Source: Ruegeria sp. HKCCD4315 (GTDB lineage Bacteria; Pseudomonadota; Alphaproteobacteria; Rhodobacterales; Rhodobacteraceae). Taken from it: a stretch of 64,000 nucleotides of DNA. Positions within the stretch are counted from its first letter, which is position 1, and the number at the start of each line of letters is the position of its first letter. A model generated the notes under the pieces. That model made no database searches, had not been told where the DNA came from, and saw only the letters and a list, made by a program, of their open reading frames with translations. The translations under genes were made by a program, and so were the position numbers. The stretch covers positions 2,174,501 to 2,238,500 of the forward strand of contig NZ_WVRN01000001.1 of the NCBI RefSeq assembly GCF_013112245.1. Reading direction: 5' to 3'. Positions 26,673-34,812 of the stretch are shown here, one piece after another.

Positions 26673-27256
26673 CTGCTGTGCGCCCCCAAATCAAAGTGAC
26701 GCCCTTCCGCGAAAGCGCTTTCAACCAACATGATGGAAATGACGTCACTGTCCTGCTGCTGCCCTTCATGTGACAGTATGACCAATGCGCCGTAGTCGTC
26801 TGCCATGGCACGCAAAACACCAACCATGACACTGGAATAGCCGGGCAAGCCTGGAAAGGAGCATAGCTGATACTCCGTGGCCGATAGCTCTCGCAGCTCA
26901 AGGGCCGGCAAAGTCAAATCTGACACGGCCAACCGCACCCGGTCGGCCAGATCGTCCAGCGAATGCAGAAACTCTACATAGCTTACGCCGCCAAACCTGA
27001 GCAGGCGACGCAGCCCTTCCATGTTCGGGTGGGACACAAGATATGTCCCCAAATCCTCAAGAATCTCGGCCTTTGGTCGGTTCAGATCGCCACTCAGCGC
27101 ATCCAACACTCTTGTCGTCATGTCATCATCATAGATGAGCATGGCTTCAAACTCGCGAAACCCCAACCGCGCATCTTCGGTCACACGCAGCCAGCAGGCC
27201 TGCCCATAGGTAGCGCAGACAAAAGACTGTATCGCCCGATTGATCAGATCATGCAT
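26669..27256 (-). CDS. H-NOX-like (heme NO-binding family) protein lacking the usual heme ligand
   Basis: 195 residues from ATG 27256; a longer frame from TTG 27298 is less likely. MHDLINRAIQSFVCATYG, LEDLGTYLVSHPNMEGLRRL and FGGVSYVEFLHSLDDLADRV follow the H-NOX fold. Aligned by eye with the Thermoanaerobacter domain, the proximal heme His (FL-x4-E-V-H) falls on A104, and the Y-x-S-x-R propionate motif is absent (the region reads YQLCSFPGLPGYSS). H98 lies six residues earlier. It may bind heme differently, bind another ligand or none. It controls, by inference, the adjacent cyclase. Confidence 0.75.
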   Translation of the reverse strand: MHDLINRAIQSFVCATYGQACWLRVTEDARLGFREFEAMLIYDDDMTTRVLDALSGDLNRPKAEILEDLGTYLVSHPNMEGLRRLLRFGGVSYVEFLHSLDDLADRVRLAVSDLTLPALELRELSATEYQLCSFPGLPGYSSVMVGVLRAMADDYGALVILSHEGQQQDSDVISIMLVESAFAEGRHFDLGAHSR

Positions 27257-27356
27257 CGGAAACCCCAACTTGGTGTCCCCTGCACTCTGTGCTGACAAAT
27301 CTTAACAAATAGACAAAATCCACCCTGAGTTGCAGCGAATGCAACCGGGTATCACT

Positions 27357-27370
27357 TCGACATTTGTCGA
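27357..27370. promoter_or_regulatory. 14-bp palindrome between mttB-like and H-NOX-like genes
   Basis: TCGACA-TT-TGTCGA is a near-perfect dyad 5 bases after the mttB-like stop codon and 100 bases before the H-NOX-like start. A second dyad, GTTGCA-gcgaa-TGCAAC, is at 27329-27345. They could be an operator for the two-gene unit or a terminator-like structure; no T run follows. Confidence 0.35.
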
Positions 27371-27374
27371 TTGC

Positions 27375-28934
27375 TCAGAAATCTGTCGGCGCGCCACCCT
27401 CGGCTTTGCGGCGTTCCACAAACTCTGCCAGTTCTTCGCGAATGGCTTCGTCCATTGGTGGAGCGTCAAAGCTCGAAATGATCTCTTTGAACATGTGGTG
27501 GGCGCGTTCGGCTGTCCAAATGCCACCAGCAACCTCCCACCCTTCATAGTTCTTCCAGTCGCTCAGGAAGGGTTGATAGAACGCGGTGGTATAACGGTCC
27601 TGTGTGTGCTGAATGCCGAAGAAATGACCGTCATTGCCAACTGAGCGGATCGCATCAAGCGCGATCTCATCAGGGCCGGTGGCAGTCAATTCCGGGTTCA
27701 TATAACGCTGAATTTGTTGCAGGATTTCGCAATCCATAATGAACTTTTCCGGGCTTGCAATCAGGCCACCTTCCAGCCATCCAGCCGCGTGATAGACCAT
27801 GTTGGTGCCCGATTGTACGGATGCCCAAAGCGAGTTTGACGTCTCCCAAATCGACTGACCATCGGGCACGTTTGCAGCACAAACACCCGACGATCGCATC
27901 GGCAGCCCGTAGAACCGCGCCATCTGGCCGGTCATCTGGGTCGAGCGCATGTATTCCGGCGTCCCAAAAGCGGGTGCTCCGGTTTTCATATCGACATTCG
28001 ACGTAAATGTGCCGATCACGCACGGAGTTCCCGGGCGCACATATTGGAACAGGGCTATAGCACATAGCGCCTCGGCAAGTGACTGGGCCACCGCACCTGC
28101 CATTGTCACCGGTGCCATGGCCCCGGCCAACGTAAAGGGTGTCACCACAATTGCCTGTCCACGTCGGGCCAGCCGTAGGCACCCGTCGATCATAGGTTGG
28201 TCATGCTTTAGAGGAGAGGTAGAGTTAATGTTGGTGTACATGCGTGGAGCGGCATCGAATTCTTCGTGGCTCAGACCGCCTGCGATGCGCACCATTTCCA
28301 TCACATCCTCGACGCGCTCTTTGCCCAGAGAGTAAGCATGCATGGTTTTGTCGGTCAGCGTCAGCTTGTCGTAAAGGACGTCCAGATGCCTTATACTGGC
28401 GTGAATATCGACAGGTTCGACCGGATAACCTCCGGCGAAATGGATGCAGTTGAAATATTGCGTCAGTTTCAACAGATTTCGGCACATCTCCCGGTTGCCG
28501 GGAACTTTTGTGCCGATCTCCATATCCCAATAATTCGGCGGCGATGAGACATTGCCGAACAGAATGTTCTTTCCACCAATCTCGATCTTGCGATCCGGAT
28601 TGCGTGGCGTGATCGAAAATTGACTGGGGGCTTTCGCAATCATCTCCATGACAAAGTCGCGCCCCATGCGCACATTGTCACCTTCGATGGTACAGCCTAC
28701 CTCACGCAGGATGCCTATTGCCTCTTCATTGTAAAATTCGATCCCGATCTCTTCCAGGATACGCATGGCCCCGTCATGGATCGCTTCGATGCCAGCCTGA
28801 TCCAAGGGCTCTGTGGGATGGTCGATGTTGATGGGCGGATCCCAGGGCATCTGATCGATCGCTGCAGTTCCTCTGCGCGCTGCAGCCCCAGCGCGGCCAC
28901 CGCCGCGACGCTTGCGTGTTGTTGTATCGCCCAT
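27375..28934 (-). CDS. MttB-family (non-pyrrolysine) methyltransferase
   Basis: 519 residues from ATG 28934, with GGAGG six bases upstream. A basic low-complexity head (TRKRRGGGRAGAAARRG) precedes a full MttB barrel: ILEEIGIEFYNEEAIGILREVG, NYWDMEIGTKVPGN and GLPMRSSGVCAANVPDG. The frame passes without a TAG codon through the region where trimethylamine methyltransferase has pyrrolysine, so this belongs to the broad non-Pyl group. Characterised members demethylate quaternary amines such as glycine betaine or proline betaine, passing the methyl to a corrinoid protein. No corrinoid protein is next to it, so the substrate and acceptor are open. Confidence 0.87.
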   Translation of the reverse strand: MGDTTTRKRRGGGRAGAAARRGTAAIDQMPWDPPINIDHPTEPLDQAGIEAIHDGAMRILEEIGIEFYNEEAIGILREVGCTIEGDNVRMGRDFVMEMIAKAPSQFSITPRNPDRKIEIGGKNILFGNVSSPPNYWDMEIGTKVPGNREMCRNLLKLTQYFNCIHFAGGYPVEPVDIHASIRHLDVLYDKLTLTDKTMHAYSLGKERVEDVMEMVRIAGGLSHEEFDAAPRMYTNINSTSPLKHDQPMIDGCLRLARRGQAIVVTPFTLAGAMAPVTMAGAVAQSLAEALCAIALFQYVRPGTPCVIGTFTSNVDMKTGAPAFGTPEYMRSTQMTGQMARFYGLPMRSSGVCAANVPDGQSIWETSNSLWASVQSGTNMVYHAAGWLEGGLIASPEKFIMDCEILQQIQRYMNPELTATGPDEIALDAIRSVGNDGHFFGIQHTQDRYTTAFYQPFLSDWKNYEGWEVAGGIWTAERAHHMFKEIISSFDAPPMDEAIREELAEFVERRKAEGGAPTDF

Positions 28935-29051
28935 CACGGCCTCCATTCCTGCTTTAAACAAGCAAGCCCGGAAGACACGATGATGGCCGCTCTGTCTGCG
29001 ACAGAATATGTCGGTTTTCTATTTTGGCCGTCGATTGCCGGATTTAACCGT

Positions 29052-29744
29052 TTACTTGCTGGCCAACCATTCAGGGATATGTCCGATATCGGGCAGGACG
29101 ACGTCAGCCATGGGCGCCAGCGCCTCTGCTTCGGCCAAACCCGTCAAAACACCTATCGTCGTCATCCCGGCAGCCCGCCCGGCTTGGAGATCGTGAAGGC
29201 TGTCACCGACCATTGCCACCCGTGAAGGTTCAACCCCAACATGCGCGGCAAAGGCCAGCAGTTGACCAGGGCCTGGCTTGAACCCGTGACCACTGTCATA
29301 GCCCGCAACAAAGTCGAAATGCTCTCGAATCCCGGCGGACTCAAGGTGCTGCATGGCCGGATGTTCACTGTCATTGGTGGCCACACCCAGCTTAATCCCC
29401 GCATTCTGCAAACTTTCCAGAAACGGGACCAGAGGAACAGCAGGCGACTGAGGGGCAGCGGCGGCTTCGGCGTTCATCAGATCCACGATCTCTTCAACGG
29501 TCATGCTGTCGACATGAGCGGCCAATACGTCGGCGATTTCTTCAACAGTCGCAGCGATAACGATACTGTCTGCGGTGTATCGCTCTTGGTCCAGGTCATA
29601 GCCGATAATCTTTCCAAGTTCGGCGGCGCGGGTTGTGTCACCATTTGTCAGTCGCAGCAGCAAAGAGCGGCCAAAGCCACCCCATGTGTTTGCAAAATCA
29701 AACAGCGTGCCGTCTTTATCGAAGACGATTGCATCTATCGGCAT
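29052..29744 (-). CDS. HAD-family hydrolase, phosphoglycolate-phosphatase-like
   Basis: 230 residues from ATG 29744 (GGAGAA upstream); an adjacent TTG would add one residue. The HAD nucleophile motif is VFDKDGTLFDF (about residues 6-16), motif II is GVATNDSEHP, and motif III/IV is KPGPGQLLAFAAHVG and AMVGDSLHDLQAGRAAG. A helical cap lies at residues about 18-85. Substrate probably a small phosphate ester such as 2-phosphoglycolate, but the family is too broad to be sure. Confidence 0.85.
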   Translation of the reverse strand: MPIDAIVFDKDGTLFDFANTWGGFGRSLLLRLTNGDTTRAAELGKIIGYDLDQERYTADSIVIAATVEEIADVLAAHVDSMTVEEIVDLMNAEAAAAPQSPAVPLVPFLESLQNAGIKLGVATNDSEHPAMQHLESAGIREHFDFVAGYDSGHGFKPGPGQLLAFAAHVGVEPSRVAMVGDSLHDLQAGRAAGMTTIGVLTGLAEAEALAPMADVVLPDIGHIPEWLASK

Positions 29745-29768
29745 CAAGTTCTCCAGCGGAAGAGGATT

Positions 29769-30053
29769 TCAGGTCCAATATACATCAGCGCCGCCGGACA
29801 AGACCGTCCGCGCCTGAGCAGGAAGATCATAGGCTAGCGCGTTGGCATCACAAAACGCCATGACCCACGAGTCGTCAAGTACCAGAAAATCCAGCACCGA
29901 CGCCAGAAATTCCGGGTCTGCTGCACGCTCGCGGACATCTTGCACCGACGCGCCCGTCGAGCCCAAAAATACAGGAAAAAGCTCTTCATTTCCGGCCAAC
30001 CAGCCCAAAGCTGTCAGAGCCAGCGTTTCCGCGGATTCGGATGATATCGACAT
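29769..30053 (-). CDS. DUF3572 protein
   Basis: 94 residues, small and acidic. AETLALTALGWLAGNEELFPVFLGSTG (start) and VLDFLVLDDSWVMAFCDA match DUF3572, a family conserved in alphaproteobacteria and usually close to pleD-like genes, as here. Function unknown. It lies 24 bases upstream of the HAD gene, same strand, and diverges from the pleD-like gene. Confidence 0.85.
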   Translation of the reverse strand: MSISSESAETLALTALGWLAGNEELFPVFLGSTGASVQDVRERAADPEFLASVLDFLVLDDSWVMAFCDANALAYDLPAQARTVLSGGADVYWT

Positions 30054-30109
30054 AAACTGTGCTCAGATCCACTTTTGGAAAGGGTTTGTTAACCAGACTC
30101 ATAAACACT

Positions 30110-30139
30110 TTGTTCACGCATGCAATCAACGGTGAACAA
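30110..30139. promoter_or_regulatory. 8-bp perfect inverted repeat at the pleD-like start
   Basis: TTGTTCAC (30110-30117) and GTGAACAA (30132-30139) flank 14 bases and end 2 bases before the ATG at 30142. The dyad would cover the ribosome binding region, so it could be an operator or a translation-blocking hairpin. A half CtrA-like TTAAC lies at about 30090. Confidence 0.4.
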
Positions 30140-30141
30140 CT

Positions 30142-31542
30142 ATGTCTGTGCAGGGAACCATCCTTGTCCTCGACGGGGTAGCAACCAATCGCATCATGCT
30201 GAAAGTTCAGCTGACAGCGGCTTGGTATCACGTAGTCCAAGGTGAAAAGCTTGAAGGGCTGTTGTCGCTTGTGCGTCGCACTCAGCCTGATCTTGTTCTG
30301 ACAGCTCAGACCTTGCCAGATGGAACAGCTGCGGATGTCAAAAAGGTGACCAAGACCGTTCCCGGGCTTGAAGATGTACCAGTTGTTGTACTTGCCGCAC
30401 AAAACGACAGGGATGCGCGGCTGCGTGCCTTGCAGGATGGGTTGGACGATGTGCTGACGCATCCTTTCAAGGATACCTTGCTGTTGGCGCGCATCCGAAG
30501 CTTGTTGCGTGCCCATGCTGCCACTCAAGACCTTCAGGTCAGCAACGGTTCGCAGCCGATCGGGTTCGGGGAACCGGCACCAAGCGTTATCCGCCCGCCA
30601 AAAGCCGCGAAAGTTCATATTCTGACACATGCCGCGCAAACCGGCGTCATGTGGCACAAGGCGCTCAACGATCAGCGTCAGTTTTCTTTGTCCTGGCACC
30701 TGCAATCGAACCTTCAAAGCGTCCTGTCTGGCGCTGTCCCGGACGCCATCGTTGTCGAATTGGGCGCTCATCCGTCAGATCTGAATATTCTGGCTGATCT
30801 CAGATCGCGTAACGTCACGCGAAACACGGTGTTGATCGGTGTGCTTAAAGACGACAATGCCGTTCAGGCTTCAGAGGCATTGGATCGAGGTGCCGACGCC
30901 GTTTGCCTGGATGGATTCTGCGCGCAGGAGATCCTGCTTCGGCTGGACAATCAAATCGCACGCAAAGCCCGGCTGGATCACATGCGTGTATCTCTGAAAA
31001 AGGGACTTGCGGACTCGTGGATCGACTCGTTGACCGGGCTGCACAATCGCCGGTTTGCTATGCGAGCGCTGGACCAGATCGCACGCGAATCTGCGCGAAC
31101 AGGAAACAGTTTTGCTGTCATGCTGGCAGACCTCGACCACTTCAAGGCAATCAACGATGACCACGGTCACGCGAGTGGCGATCTCGTGCTGAAGCAGGCG
31201 GCAGAACGTATGCGTGGTGCCCTTGGCACCAACGGATTTGTCGCCCGTATCGGTGGAGAAGAGTTCATGATAGGCGTGCCAAATGTAACACCCAAACAAG
31301 CGATGCGGCTCGCTGAATCCCTCTGTGACAGCATTTGCAGTGCGCCGTTTCAGCTCTTGGATCAGGGACCGCAAGTCAACGTGACAGTCAGCGTCGGGAT
31401 GAAAATGTCCCAAGGCCCGTTCCCCGACCAAGAAAGTCCCACGCCACATATTGAGAACCTGATTAAGTCCGCTGACACCGCACTTTATGCGGCGAAAAAA
31501 GCCGGTCGCAATCAGGTGAGCGTCCGGCAAAACGCAGCTTAA
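30142..31542 (+). CDS. pleD: PleD-like diguanylate cyclase with two degenerate receiver domains
   Basis: 466 residues: receiver 1 (about 5-125), receiver 2 (about 155-280) and GGDEF (about 295-460, DSLTGLHNRRFAM). The catalytic motif is RIGGEEFM. In receiver 1 the phospho-Asp position (PDLVLTAQTLPDG) holds Ala, and the usual N-terminal acidic pair is D-G. In receiver 2 it holds Glu (DAIVVELGAHPSD). The RxxD inhibitory site before GGEEF reads GTNG. So the protein should make c-di-GMP but may not be switched by phosphorylation or held back by product. Divergent from DUF3572. Confidence 0.88.
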   Translation: MSVQGTILVLDGVATNRIMLKVQLTAAWYHVVQGEKLEGLLSLVRRTQPDLVLTAQTLPDGTAADVKKVTKTVPGLEDVPVVVLAAQNDRDARLRALQDGLDDVLTHPFKDTLLLARIRSLLRAHAATQDLQVSNGSQPIGFGEPAPSVIRPPKAAKVHILTHAAQTGVMWHKALNDQRQFSLSWHLQSNLQSVLSGAVPDAIVVELGAHPSDLNILADLRSRNVTRNTVLIGVLKDDNAVQASEALDRGADAVCLDGFCAQEILLRLDNQIARKARLDHMRVSLKKGLADSWIDSLTGLHNRRFAMRALDQIARESARTGNSFAVMLADLDHFKAINDDHGHASGDLVLKQAAERMRGALGTNGFVARIGGEEFMIGVPNVTPKQAMRLAESLCDSICSAPFQLLDQGPQVNVTVSVGMKMSQGPFPDQESPTPHIENLIKSADTALYAAKKAGRNQVSVRQNAA

Positions 31543-31548
31543 AGCCGA

Positions 31549-32022
31549 TTAGTCCTTTTTCTTGTGTTTATGCGGGCCGCGTTCGACAATGTCCTGTAAT
31601 CGATCTGCATACGCCTGTCTGTCCTGATCGCTCATGGCGGTAACGCGCGCCAACCATTGCGTTTGCAAAGCCTCCTGCAATGCAGCCGTTGCCTGTGCCT
31701 GCTGTAGCAACAGCACTTCAACGGCACCCGGATCAAAGGGTACCGTGCGCAAAGCCTGGCTCATCGCCTCAAAATCCTGTTTGCGACCACTGGTCCCTTT
31801 TTTGTGCAGCCCGGACAGCTCACCCCGCATCGCTTTGCGGTCGTCTTTTGGCAACGCTCGGTACAAGGCCGGGCCAAATCCCGGCGGTGCTTTGGCGTGA
31901 TCCCCGCCTTTCAGACGCAACACAGTGCCTACAGCAACGCCAACGATCAACAGATTCAGAGCCAGAGACACAACCAGGACAACGGGCATCCACCGGCGTT
32001 TGGGTTTGGGATCAGCGTTCAT
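31549..32022 (-). CDS. Periplasmic heavy-metal-sensor-like (CpxP/Spy-type) protein
   Basis: 157 residues. One N-terminal membrane anchor (MPVVLVVSLALNLLIVGVAV, about residues 12-31) and a periplasmic all-helical part: GFGPALYRALPKDDRKAMRGEL, then a Gln/Ala-rich helix with LLQQAQATAALQEALQTQ and a Lys/His-rich tail (HKHKKKD). This fits the metal-sensing resistance family (PF13801). It overlaps by 4 bases the membrane protein gene before it and belongs to the sigma factor operon. Confidence 0.8.
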   Translation of the reverse strand: MNADPKPKRRWMPVVLVVSLALNLLIVGVAVGTVLRLKGGDHAKAPPGFGPALYRALPKDDRKAMRGELSGLHKKGTSGRKQDFEAMSQALRTVPFDPGAVEVLLLQQAQATAALQEALQTQWLARVTAMSDQDRQAYADRLQDIVERGPHKHKKKD

Positions 32023-32378
32023 TCCGTGGTCTCCAGAAAACTCGTGTCATAGCCAAGGTCGGCCACAAGAAAGGCCGTCTCTTGCGTTGTCAGCAGGTTG
32101 GCAGGATCGGGCAAAAAGGCAGGCGCGGAAAACCCGATCCAGACTCCGGCCGCACTGGCCGCAACAAGGCCACTCAACCCCTGCCAGCCACCCAAATTGC
32201 GCACCAGCCTGTCCCACAACGCAGGCCCCGGTTGTGGCGCGGATTTCATGCGGCCCAAGCGCACCGCCTCGGCATCCGTTTGAATGCGCACGGCCAAATC
32301 GTCTGGCAAGGCCGGCCGTTGTTTCCGCGCCTGAGCAAACAAATGATCCAGTTCCAGATCGTTATCCGCCATTGTCAT
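32019..32378 (-). CDS. Membrane protein, probable anti-sigma-like factor
   Basis: 119 residues from ATG 32378 (an ATG at 32372 is equally possible), overlapping the end of the sigma gene. The acidic N-terminus (LELDHLFAQARKQRPALPDDLA) is cytosolic, then one membrane segment (GLSGLVAASAAGVWIGFSAPAF) and a short C-terminal tail. The position after an ECF sigma factor and the topology are those of an anti-sigma factor, but no zinc-binding HxxxCxxC motif is present. Confidence 0.65.
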   Translation of the reverse strand: MTMADNDLELDHLFAQARKQRPALPDDLAVRIQTDAEAVRLGRMKSAPQPGPALWDRLVRNLGGWQGLSGLVAASAAGVWIGFSAPAFLPDPANLLTTQETAFLVADLGYDTSFLETTE

Positions 32379-32979
32379 ACCCCAGTTCTTCGCGCCGTCC
32401 CGCCAGAATAGCGGCCAGACTTCGTTTGCCACGCGCTGTCAGACTTTCCACCGCTTCCACGGAAACGCCCATGATCCCGGCGATTTCGGGGTTGGGCAAT
32501 TCTTCAATATGGCGCAGCACAACCGCTTGTCGCTGCCGTTCGGGCAATTCGGCCAAGGCGATCTGCAACGCGTCCTTGCGAGCCTCGTCCTGCATCCGGT
32601 CAACTACACTGGCTTGACCATCTTCAGGCTCGGGAACATCCGACAGCCTGTCGGGTGTTTTCTTGCGCCGGATGTCCACACACAGGTTCAGCGTCACCCG
32701 GTACAGCCAGGTCGAGACTTTGGCCTGACCAGACACCCAATCCGGTGCCATTTGCCACAGACGCATCATCGCCTCTTGCGTCACATCTTCCGCCTCAGCC
32801 CGATTGCCCAACATGCGCAACGCGACCGAGTAACACCGTGGCCCAAGACGGTCAGTAAGAACCCGCGCGGCTTCGGCGTCGCCATCGGCAAAGCGCCCCA
32901 GCAACGCATCGTCGCTGAGGCTGCCCGCGCTGCACATCGCATCGCGGACATCTTGTGGGTGGGAGGTCAGATCCTCCAT
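32362..32979 (-). CDS. ECF-type RNA polymerase sigma factor
   Basis: 205 residues. Region 2 is RMLGNRAEAEDVTQEAMMRLW with STWLYRVTLNLCVDIRR. Region 4 is LAELPERQRQAVVLRHIEEL followed by the helix-turn-helix NPEIAGIMGVSVEAVESLTARGKRSL. Middle gene of a four-gene operon: EF-hand protein, sigma factor, probable anti-sigma and metal-sensor-like protein. The neighbours suggest response to metal or calcium in the envelope, by inference. Confidence 0.9.
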   Translation of the reverse strand: MEDLTSHPQDVRDAMCSAGSLSDDALLGRFADGDAEAARVLTDRLGPRCYSVALRMLGNRAEAEDVTQEAMMRLWQMAPDWVSGQAKVSTWLYRVTLNLCVDIRRKKTPDRLSDVPEPEDGQASVVDRMQDEARKDALQIALAELPERQRQAVVLRHIEELPNPEIAGIMGVSVEAVESLTARGKRSLAAILAGRREELGYDNGG

Positions 32980-32985
32980 CCTGCA

Positions 32986-33456
32986 TCAGCTATCGTCTGC
33001 GTCCGAATTGTGATGCTTCTTCTTGTGGTGCCGCCCCATCTTGTCTTTGGCATCGGCAAATTCCTGTTCCGAGATTCCGCCACTGTTATCCGCGTCCATC
33101 CGATCAAACATCTTGTCAGCCCGGCGGGGTTTCGGCAACTCGTCCTGGCTCAGAAACCCGTCGTTGTTCGCATCGTTTTTTTCGAACATCTTGGCGACGC
33201 GGTCACTTGCCTTTTTCTGTGCAGCGGCTTGCATCTCGTCAAGGCTCAGCTGGCCATCACCGTCGGCATCCGCCTGCGTGAAACGCGCGGTGCGGTGGGC
33301 CTCCATCTCTTGCTGCGTCACCTGACCGTCGCCATCGGTGTCGAGTTCCTGAAAGGATACAGGCTCGCGCCCACCTTTTCCGGCAGCCAGAACGGATGTG
33401 CCTGTAACTGCTACTGCGGACAAAACAATGGCCGTGATGAATGTCGCGTTTTTCAT
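32986..33456 (-). CDS. Exported EF-hand calcium-binding protein
   Basis: 156 residues with a signal peptide ending at LAA (about residue 25). Four EF-hand loops follow canonical D-x-D-x-DG spacing: DTDGDGQVTQQE (39-50), DADGDGQLSLDE (63-74), NDANNDGFLSQD (95-106) and DADNSGGISEQE (121-132). The tail HHKKKHHNSDADDS could bind other metals. First gene of the sigma-factor operon and probably periplasmic. A divergent promoter region (33457-33676) separates it from the DUF983 gene. Confidence 0.88.
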   Translation of the reverse strand: MKNATFITAIVLSAVAVTGTSVLAAGKGGREPVSFQELDTDGDGQVTQQEMEAHRTARFTQADADGDGQLSLDEMQAAAQKKASDRVAKMFEKNDANNDGFLSQDELPKPRRADKMFDRMDADNSGGISEQEFADAKDKMGRHHKKKHHNSDADDS

Positions 33457-33676
33457 TTCGGTTTTCCCTTGTTGACGCGGCCCCAGTGCCGCTGCTCATA
33501 TCAATTCAAACGCGGGGCAGCGGAAATTCCGTCGCAGAAAAGTGGATTTTATTGAGAATGGAATCAGAAGCGTTTTCGGCGCATCGGGTACTGAGCGTTG
33601 CAAAGCGACGCACCCCCCTTTCAAATCCGCCCATTCAAGCGCATTATCGCGCAAAGATTAATGCGCGAGTTATATT

Positions 33677-34075
33677 ATGACGGATCAGACGATCGACACC
33701 GCGACCGACACAGAGCGTGAAACATGGCCCGCCCTTGTCAAAGGGTTTCGGTGCAAGTGCCCCAACTGTGGTGAGGGCAAGCTGTTGCACAGCTATCTCA
33801 AGGTCAATGACAGCTGCTCGAATTGCGGGCAAGAGCTGTTTCATCACCGCGCCGATGACGGTCCGGCTTATCTGACCATCCTTCTTGTTGGTCACTTGCT
33901 GGCACCTGCTTTGCACGTGTCCTACGTCCATTGGCGGCCAGACCCCTGGACCATGGCCATCGGTTTCTCAATCGGTTGCGTTGCTCTGTCGCTGTACCTG
34001 CTGCCCCGTTTGAAAGGCGCCGTTGTCGCGTATCAGTGGGCCCGCCGTATGCACGGTTTCGGAACCTCCAAGTGA
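33677..34075 (+). CDS. DUF983 membrane protein
   Basis: 132 residues. A zinc-ribbon-like head with CKCPNCGEGKLL (about residues 27-38) and CSNCGQEL (about 47-54) is followed by two membrane segments (YLTILLVGHLLAPALHVSYV and WTMAIGFSIGCVALSLYLLP). DUF983 is conserved in alphaproteobacteria and often lies near cytochrome oxidase or RNase J/NUDIX genes; its role is unknown. It is followed 25 bases later by the NUDIX gene. Confidence 0.87.
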   Translation: MTDQTIDTATDTERETWPALVKGFRCKCPNCGEGKLLHSYLKVNDSCSNCGQELFHHRADDGPAYLTILLVGHLLAPALHVSYVHWRPDPWTMAIGFSIGCVALSLYLLPRLKGAVVAYQWARRMHGFGTSK

Positions 34076-34100
34076 ACCCAACCGGTCGCGTGGCGCAGAT

Positions 34101-34802
34101 ATGACAGTAGACAAGACCGCCATCCGTGACGCCGCTACTGTCATCGTTTTGCGGGACAGATGGACCAACCCATCGATCCTTATGGGGCAACGCGGCTCCA
34201 AAGCCGTATTCATGCCGAACAAGTTTGTGTTCCCTGGCGGTGCAGTTGATCCAGCGGATTCAGAAGTGCCCCTGGCGACCAAGCTGCCCGATCTGTGCCG
34301 TGACCGTTTGGCAGAACAGGCCGAGTCCGGACTGCAACACGCGCTGGCCGCCGCTGCCATTCGAGAGCTCTGGGAAGAAACCGGGCTTGTTCTGGGCCAG
34401 CCGGGTGCGTGGTCAGGTCAAGCACCTGACGACTGGCAGAGTTTTTCGGCGATGGGGTTTGTGCCGTCTGCAGCTGCGTTGCAATTCGTTTTCCGCGCTG
34501 TAACTCCGCCCGGTCGACCTCGACGGTTTGACGCACGGTTCTTTTTGGTCGATGCGGAAGCCCTGCAAGGTGATCTGGACGATTTCAGTCGCGCCTCAGA
34601 CGAGCTGTCGCACCTGCAATGGGTGCAACTTGACCGCGCGCGTGATCTTGACCTGCCCTTCATAACCGAGGTTGTTTTGGCAGAAATAGCAGCCCGGGTC
34701 ACAAAACCCGAGCCGCCTGCGTCAGTGCCATTCTATAAGAACGACGAAGAAGCCAATCTATTTTTGCGACTCAGGGGCTACCCGATGCCGGAACACGATT
34801 GA
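34101..34802 (+). CDS. NUDIX hydrolase
   Basis: 233 residues from ATG 34101; a longer frame would overlap DUF983. The N-terminal AATVIVLRDRWTNPSILMGQRG and PGGAVDPADSE lead to the helix AAIRELWEETGLVLGQPG (about residues 90-107), which is the core of the Nudix box with REx2EE. A long insert separates the first Gly from it, as in the Nudt7/Nudt19-like group. Likely cleaves a nucleotide diphosphate-linked substrate such as a CoA or sugar derivative. Convergent with rnj. Confidence 0.85.
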   Translation: MTVDKTAIRDAATVIVLRDRWTNPSILMGQRGSKAVFMPNKFVFPGGAVDPADSEVPLATKLPDLCRDRLAEQAESGLQHALAAAAIRELWEETGLVLGQPGAWSGQAPDDWQSFSAMGFVPSAAALQFVFRAVTPPGRPRRFDARFFLVDAEALQGDLDDFSRASDELSHLQWVQLDRARDLDLPFITEVVLAEIAARVTKPEPPASVPFYKNDEEANLFLRLRGYPMPEHD

Positions 34803-34812
34803 CCGCTCCGAC

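Noticed and set aside
30085..30105. CtrA-like site TTAAC-N-CATAA upstream of the pleD-like gene
   Set aside because: Only one half matches TTAA-N7-TTAA; a chance half-site is as likely.
32098..33555. Plus-strand frames opposite the sigma-factor operon, including one of 348 codons
   Set aside because: They are antisense to genes with clear motifs and have no product of their own.
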